Assembly: GCA_902783765.1 (NCBI GenBank)
Contig: CACZSB010000160.1
Coordinates: 1-15,409, forward strand
DNA: 15,409 nucleotides
Reading direction: 5' to 3'
Origin: an uncultured Lachnospiraceae bacterium
Lineage (GTDB): Bacteria; Bacillota; Clostridia; Lachnospirales; Lachnospiraceae
Shown here: in pieces, positions 7,126 to 14,451 of the stretch
Layout of the letters: each line of letters starts with the position of its first letter
Position numbering within the stretch: position 1 is the stretch's first letter
The notes under the pieces: model-generated
What the model was told of the DNA's origin: nothing
Database searches by the model: none
What the model saw: the letters and a program-made list of their open reading frames with translations, nothing else
Program-made: the position numbers and the translations under genes

Positions 7126-7157
7126 AGGGGCGGATCAAACCGCCCCTGTTTTTATTT
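7126..7157 (+). terminator. Rho-independent terminator of the TM2-SPFH-AIM24 cassette
   Basis: An 8-bp stem (AGGGGCGG at 7126-7133 with CCGCCCCT at 7140-7147), a six-base loop and the tract TGTTTTTATTT make a strong intrinsic terminator 16 bases after the AIM24 stop. The convergent foldase gene ends at 7177. On the reverse strand the stem is followed by CATTTTATG, so it may also stop that transcript, less efficiently. Confidence 0.88.
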
Positions 7158-7176
7158 GGAAAAACTAAGATTTGCC

Positions 7177-8169
7177 TTATTGGATGGGAAGCTGATTCCA
7201 GGCCCCTTTTACGGTGAAGGCCTTGGCGCTCTTGGCCCATTCTGCGTAAACCTGGTTGAAATGCTCCTCTTTCTGGAGGCTTTCCAGGGTCAGCTTGGCT
7301 TCGGCCGTGGCCACCGGATCGTGATCATCCACACACTGCACCACATACCAGTAGTCCCCGTCTTCCTGGCAGCTGACCTGACCGTCGGTGAGCTGGGAAC
7401 CCATCTTGTATTGAGGCCGGCTGGCACTATCCGTGTCATTCCAGCGATAGGAAAGGGTGGAAGCGGTTAAATCGGAGAATTCGGCTTTCAAATCATCAAA
7501 GTTGGTGCCCCCCTGAAGCTGGGTGCTCAAAAACTCCGCCAGGGTTTGTCCTTTAAGCTCGCTGCTTCCTTCCGGGGTGGCGGTGTCGGTGGAGGTGATC
7601 AGAAAATAATTGACGGTAAAGCTGTCCGCATCCCCATCGCTGACCGAGGTCACAGCCTTTTCCCGGACCCCGTCCCACACCTTCAAAGCCCGGACCCGTT
7701 TTTCCAGGACGGCCCGCAGCTCGTTTTCGCCAAACTTGCCCACTAATTTCTCTGTAAACAGCGTATCGCTGTAATTGCTCATCAGATCTTTGATGGTCTG
7801 CTCGATTTTTTCCTTGTCCTTTTCGTTTAAGCTGGTATCGAATTCACTTTCGTGATCCAGCAGAATGCAGGTCTGAAGGATGCCGGCCATAATGTCTTCT
7901 TTAATGCTTTCCCCATAGGTTTGCTCCCGGCGGCCGCTGGGCTGACTATAGAAATCTGTGATTCCGTAATACTGATATAAATAATAGGCATAATAGCTGT
8001 AGCTCATCTGCTCATAACGCAGCCAGAAGTTGGCTTCGTCCAGATAAATGGCCTGGTCGCCGTAGGTGGCTGCCACCGTGGTGGCGTAGCGGGAAGTATT
8101 GGCGGCGCAGCCGGAAAGTATCATGGCCAGAGCCAGCAGCAGTGCTAAAATCGTTTTAAGTCCCTTCAT
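7177..8169 (-). CDS. PrsA/SurA-like foldase lipoprotein (degenerate parvulin)
   Basis: The 330-residue exported lipoprotein has a signal peptide ending in the lipobox LSGC (Cys21). A SurA-N/PrsA-type chaperone region (about 35-175) includes a tyrosine-rich stretch with nine Tyr among residues 52-68. A region at the rotamase position (about 184-285) and a C-terminal helix follow. The usual parvulin opening motif with a histidine (RHIL-type) reads VNYFLITS here, and no other parvulin catalytic residues are obvious. The protein may therefore be a holdase without isomerase activity. This type of gene commonly sits next to mfd in Clostridia, which supports the call. GGAGG lies seven bases before the ATG. 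The promoter is in the 98-base gap after the Crp/Fnr gene. The product is expected to help fold secreted proteins on the outer face of the membrane. Confidence 0.78.
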   Translation of the reverse strand: MKGLKTILALLLALAMILSGCAANTSRYATTVAATYGDQAIYLDEANFWLRYEQMSYSYYAYYLYQYYGITDFYSQPSGRREQTYGESIKEDIMAGILQTCILLDHESEFDTSLNEKDKEKIEQTIKDLMSNYSDTLFTEKLVGKFGENELRAVLEKRVRALKVWDGVREKAVTSVSDGDADSFTVNYFLITSTDTATPEGSSELKGQTLAEFLSTQLQGGTNFDDLKAEFSDLTASTLSYRWNDTDSASRPQYKMGSQLTDGQVSCQEDGDYWYVVQCVDDHDPVATAEAKLTLESLQKEEHFNQVYAEWAKSAKAFTVKGAWNQLPIQ

Positions 8170-8200
8170 GGTCTATCCTCCGATATACATAAGCCGGTTT

Positions 8201-8229
8201 ATTATATAGGTTTTCGCAGGGAACTGCAA
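8201..8229 (-). promoter_or_regulatory. Promoter of the foldase lipoprotein gene
   Basis: On the reverse strand, TATAAT (8206-8201) is a perfect -10, with TTGCAG (8229-8224) as a partial -35 at exactly 17 bases. Transcription should start about 25 bases before the ATG. The -35 and spacer carry an inverted repeat (separate entry). Confidence 0.6.
8214..8229. promoter_or_regulatory. Inverted repeat overlapping the foldase promoter, possible Crp/Fnr operator
   Basis: On the reverse strand, TTGCAG-TTCC-CTGCGA forms an imperfect 6-bp inverted repeat (5 of 6 pairs) with a four-base centre. That arm spacing matches an FNR-type site (TTGAT-n4-ATCAA), although the arm sequence differs. It covers the -35 and part of the spacer, 38 bases from the end of a Crp/Fnr-family gene. 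Confidence 0.35.
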
Positions 8230-8267
8230 GCTTTTTTCAGCAGCCTGAGGGGAGGGACCCGGCGGAA

Positions 8268-8927
8268 TTATTCCCGGGCCAGGGCTTCCAGGGCCTCCGG
8301 CGCCACAATATGGATGCGGCCCCGGGAAAGCGACACCAGCCCTTCCTTCTGAAAGTATTGCAAAAGCCGGGTCACCACCTCCCGGTGGGTACCCAGATGC
8401 CGGGCCAGAGCCTCGTGGGTCAGGCTTAAGTCGTCCTGGCCCCCCAGGGCCCGCTCCTCCAAAAGCAGATCCGCCAGCCGCCGGTCCATGCTATTCCACA
8501 AAATCTGCTCCATGAGCCACATCACCTCGGAAAAACGGTCCCCCATGATTTCGGTGCTCAGGCGGTTTAGGACGGGATCCGCTTCCGCCAGCTCCTGATA
8601 GACCGGCGTCGGAATCAGATAGTACTCACTGTCCTCGGCGGCCTCCACCAGCAAATTGATCTGCAGGGAATGGATCATGCAGGAGGCGGAAAACAGGCAG
8701 ATATCCCGCTCCAAAAGCCGGTAGAGGGTCACCTCCCGGCCCTCCTGGGAAAGCATAAAGGCCCGGAGCTGGCCCCTTTTCACCAAAAGCAGCCCCGTGC
8801 AGTCCCGCTGGCCCCCGTGAATCATAAGGCCCTTTTCGGCCTGGCGCAGCTGGGCCTTTTCCAGCAGGACCTGGCGAGTCCGGGGCTGAAGTGTTGTCCA
8901 ATGGGGAAAAAGCTGATCAAAAGACAT
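8268..8927 (-). CDS. Crp/Fnr family transcriptional regulator
   Basis: The 219-residue cytoplasmic DNA-binding protein has an N-terminal cyclic-nucleotide-binding-type beta barrel (about 15-115; LLLVKRGQLRAFMLSQEGRE at 46-65), a long dimerisation helix (about 120-150) and a C-terminal winged helix (about 168-207). The recognition segment HLGTHREVVTRLLQYFQKEG has the RE-V-x-R pattern seen in FNR/CRP recognition helices. There are only three cysteines (43, 77, 83), two of them in ERDICLFSASC. The N-terminal four-cysteine pattern of E. coli FNR is absent, so an FNR-like 4Fe-4S cluster is not supported. The ligand is unknown. The RBS AAGGAGG (8938-8932) overlaps the mfd stop codon, giving a 9-base gap and probable translational coupling. 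It may regulate the foldase gene just downstream. Confidence 0.9.
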   Translation of the reverse strand: MSFDQLFPHWTTLQPRTRQVLLEKAQLRQAEKGLMIHGGQRDCTGLLLVKRGQLRAFMLSQEGREVTLYRLLERDICLFSASCMIHSLQINLLVEAAEDSEYYLIPTPVYQELAEADPVLNRLSTEIMGDRFSEVMWLMEQILWNSMDRRLADLLLEERALGGQDDLSLTHEALARHLGTHREVVTRLLQYFQKEGLVSLSRGRIHIVAPEALEALARE

Positions 8928-8930
8928 GGT

Positions 8931-8938
8931 TCCTCCTT
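8931..8938 (-). promoter_or_regulatory. RBS of the Crp/Fnr gene overlapping the mfd stop codon
   Basis: Read on the reverse strand, AAGGAGGA begins inside the TAA stop of mfd (8939-8937) and ends three bases before the ATG at 8927. Ribosomes finishing mfd would be placed on this site, so the two products are probably made in linked amounts. Confidence 0.8.
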
Positions 8939-11900
8939 ACAGGCCGGCGGCAAAGGCTGCCTCCAGCCGGGAAAGCAATTCGTCGATGCAAAGAAGCAGG
9001 GCGTTGGCTTTGGAGGCCTCCCCCTCCTTAAAGCTACGGATCAGGGTGGGATTGCCCGCCGCCTTAAAGCGCAGGCTGCCCCGGGAATCCTGCAAAAGCT
9101 TTACAAATAGGGAAGGATCCAGGGGGGCCTGGGGCAAAAAGACCAGGCTGAGCTGCCCCGAAGTGGCGATGAGCTCCGTCACAAATAGAGCATGGGCCCG
9201 GGCCTTTAAAAGGGCGATCTTCAGCAGCTGATCCACCGGCCGGGGAATATCACCGAAACGATCAATCAGCTCGTCCAGCACATCTTCATAATCGGCCTGG
9301 GAGGCGATTTCCGCAATCCGGCGGTAGATATCCAGCTTCTGGCTTTCGTTGGGGATATAGGCAGCGGGAATGTGGGCATCCAGAGGAATATCCATGGTGG
9401 TATCGAAGCGCAGGCTTTCTCCCTGGCCCTTTTCCCGGCTCACCGCCTCCCCCAGCAGCTTGGCGTAAAGCTCGTAGCCCACCGCCTCCATGTGGCCGTG
9501 CTGGGCCGTGCCCAGCAAATTTCCGCTGCCCCTTAGCTCCAGATCCCGCAGGGAGATCCGGACACCGCTGCCCAGCTCGGTAAAATCCCGGATGGCGGAA
9601 AGCCTTTTTTCCGCCACCTCCTTTAAAATCCGCCCGCCCCGGTACAGCAAAAAGGCGTAGGCGGTGCGGTTGGAGCGGCCCACCCGGCCCCTAAGCTGGT
9701 ACAGCTGGGCCAGACCGAAGCGGTCCGAATCCTGTATAATAATGGTATTCACATTGGGGATATCCAGACCGGTTTCCACTATGGTGGTGGAAACCAGCAC
9801 ATCAATATCCCCCTTTACGAAATCGAACATGATCTGCTCCAGCTCCCGCTCCGGCATCCGGCCGTGGGCATAGGTCACCACCGCCTCCGGCAGCAGATCC
9901 TGAATCCGGGCGGTGATATTTTCGATATTCTTGATTTTACTGCAGATATAGTATACCTGGCCCCCCCGGGCCAGCTCCCGGGCAATGGCCTCCCGGACGA
10001 TCTCGTCATTGTATTCCGAAATATAGGTCTGGATGGGCAGCCTGTCCATGGGCGGATCCTTTAGGGTGCTCATTTCCCGGATGCCGATCAGGCTCATGTG
10101 CAGGGTGCGGGGAATGGGGGTGGCGGTGAGACTGATCACATCCACCCGCTCCCGGAGCTTTTTCAGCTTTTCCTTGTCGGAAACCCCGAAACGCTGCTCC
10201 TCATCGATAATCAGCAGGCCCAGATCCTTAAAACCAACATCGTTGGAAAGGAGCCGATGGGTGCCGATCACAATGTCGATGGCCCCCCGCTTTAGGTCCG
10301 CCACCAGCTTTTTCTGCTCGGCGCCGGTGCGGAAGCGGGACAAAAGCCCCACCCGCACAGGGTATTCCTTCATCCGTTCCCGGAAGCTGTCATAATGCTG
10401 CTGGGCTAAAATGGTGGTGGGCACCAGGTAGGCCACCTGCTTGGAATCCTGCACCGCCTTAAAGGCGGCCCGGATGGCAATTTCTGTTTTTCCAAAGCCC
10501 ACATCCCCGCAAATGAGCCGGTCCATGATCTTCAGGCTTTCCATGTCCTCTTTTACCGCCTGAATGGCTCGGAGCTGATCCTCTGTTTCCTCAAAGGGAA
10601 ACTGCTCCTCAAACTCCTTTTGCCAGAGACTGTCGGGGGAAAAGGAATAGCCCTGGATGCGCTGCCGGGCGGCATAAAGCTCCACCAGATCCTTGGCGAT
10701 TTCATTAACCGCCTTTCGTACCCGGGTTTTGGTGGCCTGCCACTCGCTGCCCCCCAGACGGTTTAACTGGGGCGGGCTTTCCGCGTCCCGGGAAGCGTAT
10801 TTTTCGATTTTGTCCATCTGGGACACGGGGGCAAAAAGATTGCCACCGTCCCGGTAGGATATTTTTAAATAATCCCGGCTGATATTGTCCACGATTTTCT
10901 GCTCCACGCCCTGGAAAATCCCCAGACCGTGATCCTCGTGGATCACATAATCCCCCACGGAAAGCTCGGACAGGCCAATAATCCGCCGGCCCCCCCGGGA
11001 ATAATTCTTCTTGCTCCGGCCCCGGCGGCGGCCGAACAGATCCCCTTCGGAGATCAGGGCCAGCTTCAGCTCGGGATATTCGAAGCTTTTATGGATATTG
11101 CCCCAGCTGACCTGGATCTGTCCCGGCTCCGGCCCCTTTTCCGGGTCCCCGGAGCTGAAGGCGTTCAGATCGTATTCCCTTAGCTGAGCCGCCAGCCGTT
11201 CCGCCCGGCTGCGGGAGCCTGCCAAAAGCAGCAGACGGTAACCCCCCTTTTGCATTTTGGCCAGGTCGCTCATCAATAATTCCAGATTGCCCCCGTAGGA
11301 GTGGATGGCCCGGACGGAGAGGGAAAAGCCCTGCTCCGCCATAACGGGCCTCCCCCGGTAGGGCAGACCGGTGGCAATCAGCGTCCGGGGCCGGGTGAGC
11401 CGGGGCCAGAGCTCCCCGGGTTCAAACAGCGAAAGCAGGGTGATGCTCTCCCCCTTGTCCAGCCGCCGCAGGGCGCTTTCCTGATACTCTGCCGTTACGG
11501 CCTGGGCCTTTTCCTCCATGCGCTCCGGTTCGTCCAGTATAATCAGATCTTCCGGGGAAAAATAATCCAGAAGACAGCCGGATTCGTCCCCTCGCTCGTC
11601 CAGGGGGTAAAGAATGGCTTCGCTGATGTTTTCCAGGGAACGCTGAGTCTCGGAATCGAAATAGCGCAGGGAATCGATTTCGTCGTCAAAGAATTCGATG
11701 CGGATGGGGTTTTCCCGGGTCAGGGGAAAAACATCCAGAATCCCCCCCCGCAGGGAAAAGTCCCCGGGCATGCGGGTGATGGCCTCCCGTTCATAGCCCA
11801 TATCCACCAGCCGGCGGATCAGCTCCTCCGGCTTTATGATCATGCCCGGATTCAGGCGGATCAATTGTTTCCTAAGACTTTGGGGGCCGGCCAGACGGCA

Positions 11901-12275
11901 CAGAAGGGCGTCGATGGTGGAAACGAAGCAGCCCTGGGCCTCCTCCAAAAGGGCCCGCAGGCAGCTCATCCGCTGCCGGGAAAGGAGATTGCCCCGCACA
12001 TCCGCCTGGGAAAAAAGCAGGTCCCGGGCGGGATAAAGCCAGGGCTCCCTGTCACTGAAGGTCTGGGCGTCCTCCCAGATTTGCCGGGCCCGGACTTCAT
12101 TGTAGCTGAGAATCAAAAGGCGGCCGGGTTTTTCCGGCAGGGCCAGGGCGGTATGCACCAATTGGGAATCCACACAGCCGCTTAAAGCCACCGGGCTTTG
12201 GCCTGAAAACAGGGCCCGGCGCAGGGCGGGAAATTCCGGCAGCTTGTCCAGAGAAGAATGAAAGCTTTTCGCCAT
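8937..12275 (-). CDS. mfd: Transcription-repair coupling factor
   Basis: The 1112-residue Mfd is of normal length. It removes RNA polymerase stalled at DNA lesions and recruits UvrA for nucleotide excision repair. In order: a UvrB-like N-terminal region (about 1-340, with MPGDFSLRGGILDVFP at 169-184), the RNA polymerase-interacting domain (about 435-500, from SVGDYVIHEDHGLGIFQGVE), and the RecG-like SF2 translocase (about 555-910). The translocase motifs are Walker A GDVGFGKTE (Lys596), DEEQ (691-694), TATPIPRTL (717-725) and the motif V/VI region STTIVETGLDIP to QLRGRVGRSNR (829-870). The C-terminal regulatory domain (about 960-1095) starts with LDAHIPAAYIPNESQKL. The start at 12275 has AAGGA nine bases upstream. 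The gene is 24 bases downstream of pth. No motif appears damaged. Confidence 0.97.
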   Translation of the reverse strand: MAKSFHSSLDKLPEFPALRRALFSGQSPVALSGCVDSQLVHTALALPEKPGRLLILSYNEVRARQIWEDAQTFSDREPWLYPARDLLFSQADVRGNLLSRQRMSCLRALLEEAQGCFVSTIDALLCRLAGPQSLRKQLIRLNPGMIIKPEELIRRLVDMGYEREAITRMPGDFSLRGGILDVFPLTRENPIRIEFFDDEIDSLRYFDSETQRSLENISEAILYPLDERGDESGCLLDYFSPEDLIILDEPERMEEKAQAVTAEYQESALRRLDKGESITLLSLFEPGELWPRLTRPRTLIATGLPYRGRPVMAEQGFSLSVRAIHSYGGNLELLMSDLAKMQKGGYRLLLLAGSRSRAERLAAQLREYDLNAFSSGDPEKGPEPGQIQVSWGNIHKSFEYPELKLALISEGDLFGRRRGRSKKNYSRGGRRIIGLSELSVGDYVIHEDHGLGIFQGVEQKIVDNISRDYLKISYRDGGNLFAPVSQMDKIEKYASRDAESPPQLNRLGGSEWQATKTRVRKAVNEIAKDLVELYAARQRIQGYSFSPDSLWQKEFEEQFPFEETEDQLRAIQAVKEDMESLKIMDRLICGDVGFGKTEIAIRAAFKAVQDSKQVAYLVPTTILAQQHYDSFRERMKEYPVRVGLLSRFRTGAEQKKLVADLKRGAIDIVIGTHRLLSNDVGFKDLGLLIIDEEQRFGVSDKEKLKKLRERVDVISLTATPIPRTLHMSLIGIREMSTLKDPPMDRLPIQTYISEYNDEIVREAIARELARGGQVYYICSKIKNIENITARIQDLLPEAVVTYAHGRMPERELEQIMFDFVKGDIDVLVSTTIVETGLDIPNVNTIIIQDSDRFGLAQLYQLRGRVGRSNRTAYAFLLYRGGRILKEVAEKRLSAIRDFTELGSGVRISLRDLELRGSGNLLGTAQHGHMEAVGYELYAKLLGEAVSREKGQGESLRFDTTMDIPLDAHIPAAYIPNESQKLDIYRRIAEIASQADYEDVLDELIDRFGDIPRPVDQLLKIALLKARAHALFVTELIATSGQLSLVFLPQAPLDPSLFVKLLQDSRGSLRFKAAGNPTLIRSFKEGEASKANALLLCIDELLSRLEAAFAAGL

Positions 12276-12299
12276 TGATCAGAATCCTTCAGGGAAGTC

Positions 12300-12872
12300 T
12301 CAGGCTTCCACCGCTTTGTTAAAGCGGTTCATGGCGGCCTGGGGGCCGTCGCTGATAAAGAGGCGCACCGCGTCTCGGGCGTTGTCCTCGGTTTTGCGGA
12401 GCATTTCCTGCTCCTCTTTGCTCATGGGGGCCAGTACATAATCCGCCAGATCCCATTCCGGGGGTTTTTGTCCCACCCCCACCCGAATCCGAGGGAAGTC
12501 CTGACTGCCCAGCTTTTCTATAATATTCTTCAGGCCGTTATGGCCTCCGGCACTGCCCCCTAAACGGATCCGAAGCCGACCCAGAGGCAGGTTCACATCG
12601 TCGCAGATCACTAAAATATCCTGGGGGGCCAGCTTGTAATAGGCGGCCAGGGGCGCCAGGCATTCCCCGCTGAGATTCATAAAGGTGAGGGGTTTGACCA
12701 AAAGCAGCTTTTCTCCGGCCAGATAAGCCGTGCCGCTGAGGCCACCGCTGCGGTTTACATAGATTCGGCTGTCCAGGCTCCGGGCCAGGCTGTCAATCAC
12801 ATGCCAGCCCACATTGTGCCGGGTCAGATTATATTTTTCACCGGGGTTTCCCAGGCCGCAAATCAGCTTCAT
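12300..12872 (-). CDS. pth: Peptidyl-tRNA hydrolase
   Basis: The 190-residue enzyme cleaves the ester bond of peptidyl-tRNA released from stalled ribosomes and so recycles tRNA. The length and all active-site residues match the bacterial Pth family: GLGNPG with Asn9, TRHNVGW with catalytic His19, FMNLSG with Asn66, CDDVNLPLG with Asp92, and GGSAGGHNGLK with His111 and Asn112. The PRIRVGVGQKP strand and the C-terminal FNKA segment are also typical. The start at 12872 has a GAGGTGGG-type ribosome site just upstream, in a short leader of about 16 bases from the predicted promoter. It is the first gene of the leftward pth-mfd-regulator unit. Confidence 0.97.
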   Translation of the reverse strand: MKLICGLGNPGEKYNLTRHNVGWHVIDSLARSLDSRIYVNRSGGLSGTAYLAGEKLLLVKPLTFMNLSGECLAPLAAYYKLAPQDILVICDDVNLPLGRLRIRLGGSAGGHNGLKNIIEKLGSQDFPRIRVGVGQKPPEWDLADYVLAPMSKEEQEMLRKTEDNARDAVRLFISDGPQAAMNRFNKAVEA

Positions 12873-12894
12873 ATCCCACCTCGCATTCCCATGC

Positions 12895-12924
12895 AGTATA
12901 ACACAGCTGCCGTGGGGGAAACAA
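12895..12924 (-). promoter_or_regulatory. Promoter of the pth-mfd-Crp/Fnr unit
   Basis: On the reverse strand, TGTTATACT (extended -10; TATACT at 12900-12895) is preceded, 18 bases upstream, by TTGTTT (12924-12919). This would give a start of transcription near 12888, just before the pth ribosome site. Confidence 0.6.
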
Positions 12925-12997
12925 GCGGGAAGGCGGTTATATCGTCTTCTTTCCGGTTCTTACTTATGGAAAAGTGTCAAAACCTACCAAATTAATC

Positions 12998-13026
12998 TTG
13001 TAAAAATGTCATTTGTAAGGTATATT
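12998..13026 (+). promoter_or_regulatory. Promoter of the ATPase-PAP2 unit
   Basis: TTGTAA (12998-13003, 4 of 6) and TATATT (13021-13026, 5 of 6) are separated by exactly 17 bases. Transcription should begin near 13033, 28 bases before the ATG at 13061. TTGTAA recurs at 13013-13018 inside the spacer. Confidence 0.6.
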
Positions 13027-13032
13027 GACATT
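13005..13032. repeat. Inverted repeat over the -10 of the ATPase promoter, operator candidate
   Basis: AATGTCA (13005-13011) and TGACATT (13026-13032) are perfect 7-bp inverted copies. They are 14 bases apart, with half-site centres 21 bp, about two helical turns, apart. They flank the -10 element and reach the transcription start, a position suited to repression. Confidence 0.45.
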
Positions 13033-13060
13033 GGAAAACGCACAGAAGGGTACCTGGGTG

Positions 13061-14416
13061 ATGGCAAAGCTGAAAAGAAAAATTGAGAAAGATATCATGC
13101 ACTGGATTGAGACCAGTGAAAAGGCCCTGCTGGTCTACGGCGTCCGGCAGGCAGGAAAGACCTTTATTATCCGTGAATGTTTGGAAGCGGCCGGCTGCGA
13201 TTATATCGAGTTCAACCTTATACGCCAGCCGGAAATCATTGATATTTTAGATAAAGCCAGCGGGATCGATGACCTTATCCTGAAATTGTCACTTTTTAGT
13301 GACAAAAAGATCGTCCCGGGAAAGACATTCTTTTTCTTTGATGAAATCCAAAAATACAAGGAAATCGTTACGAGGATCAAATTCCTTGTGGAGGATAAGC
13401 GCTTTCGTTATATTATGTCCGGTTCCCTTTTAGGGGTTGAAATCACCAATCTAAAATCTGCACCGGTGGGATATCTTCAGTCAATTAATATGTATCCGCT
13501 GGACTTTGAGGAGTTCCTGCAGCTGTTCAATATAGAGGAAAAAATTGTAAGCGGGCTGCATCGTGCATTCCTAGAAAAAACCCCTGTTGATGAGCTGATC
13601 CATGGGAAAATCATGGAGATGTTCAACCTCTATCTGATTATTGGCGGTATGCCGGCTGCCGTTGAGAAATACCGGGCCAGCGGCAGCATAGATGATGTAA
13701 TGGATGAGCACCGATCCATTATTGAACAGTACAAGCTGGACTTCACCCAGTATGAGGAAGAAAACCGCAAGCTGATCATCACCCACATTTATGAGATGAT
13801 CCCGGCTGAGATCAACGAAAAGAACAAGCGCTTTATGATGGCGGATATAAGGAAAAGCCTCCGCTATGATCGGATTGCGGACAGCTTCACATGGCTGTGG
13901 AAGGCCGGCGTTGCTTTGGGCGTTTTTAATACAACGGAGCCCACGGGGCCTCTTCTGCTGAACGAAAAGAGCTCCTTGTTCAAGCTGTTTCTGTCAGATG
14001 TGGGTTTGCTCACCACGCTATACGGCAAGGCATGCAAGCTAAAGATTGTAAATAAGGAAAAGGACATCAACAAAGGGGCTGTATATGAAAATGTGGTGGC
14101 CCAAGAGCTTTGTGCCCATGCTTATCCCCTGTATTACTATAACAGCAAGAAAAAAGGCGAATTGGATTTTATCATTGAACACGGGGGAAAAGTGCTGCCC
14201 ATTGAGGTCAAGAGCGGAAAGGATTACGAGAAACATTCTGCCCTGGACAAGGTGATGAGTACTGCGGCATATGGAATCGATGAAGCCTATGTATTTACAA
14301 ATGATAATATCAGAACCAAGGGAAAAGTGACATACCTGCCCATCTATATGATCATGTTTCTTAAAGATGAACCCATAGAGTTTATTGACATATCCCTGGA
14401 CAGGTATAAAATATAG
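13061..14416 (+). CDS. AAA_14 / DUF4143 family ATPase
   Basis: The 451-residue protein has an N-terminal AAA+ ATPase domain (AAA_14) and a C-terminal DUF4143 region. Walker A is GVRQAGKT (27-34, Lys33), Walker B is FFFFDEIQ (Asp94, Glu95), and a sensor-like MSGSLLG lies at 119-125. The C-terminus contains GELDF (366-370) and LPIEVKSGK (379-387), a PD-(D/E)xK-like pattern (Asp369, Glu382, Lys384), so a nuclease-type fold is plausible. Such proteins are abundant in gut bacteria and archaea, often vary between strains and have no settled function. The frame is open back to a TTG at 13025, but that codon lies in the -10 element and would not be transcribed. The ATG at 13061 has AAGGG ten bases upstream. 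The gene is visibly A+T-richer than mfd and pth, suggesting separate acquisition. Confidence 0.88.
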   Translation: MAKLKRKIEKDIMHWIETSEKALLVYGVRQAGKTFIIRECLEAAGCDYIEFNLIRQPEIIDILDKASGIDDLILKLSLFSDKKIVPGKTFFFFDEIQKYKEIVTRIKFLVEDKRFRYIMSGSLLGVEITNLKSAPVGYLQSINMYPLDFEEFLQLFNIEEKIVSGLHRAFLEKTPVDELIHGKIMEMFNLYLIIGGMPAAVEKYRASGSIDDVMDEHRSIIEQYKLDFTQYEEENRKLIITHIYEMIPAEINEKNKRFMMADIRKSLRYDRIADSFTWLWKAGVALGVFNTTEPTGPLLLNEKSSLFKLFLSDVGLLTTLYGKACKLKIVNKEKDINKGAVYENVVAQELCAHAYPLYYYNSKKKGELDFIIEHGGKVLPIEVKSGKDYEKHSALDKVMSTAAYGIDEAYVFTNDNIRTKGKVTYLPIYMIMFLKDEPIEFIDISLDRYKI

Positions 14417-14437
14417 TGAGCGGCGCAGGGCATGCGC

Positions 14438-14443
14438 AAGGAG
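14438..14443 (+). promoter_or_regulatory. Ribosome binding site fixing the PAP2 start
   Basis: AAGGAG ends eight bases before the ATG at 14452. A GTG at 14416 overlaps the ATPase stop codon in the same frame but has no ribosome site. Confidence 0.8.
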
Positions 14444-14451
14444 AAAGTACA

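Noticed and set aside
11301..12185. Long open frame on the + strand within mfd (294 codons)
   Set aside because: It lies wholly antisense to well-supported mfd coding sequence, has a proline/glycine/glutamine-rich composition typical of a shadow frame in G+C-rich DNA, and has no recognisable domain.
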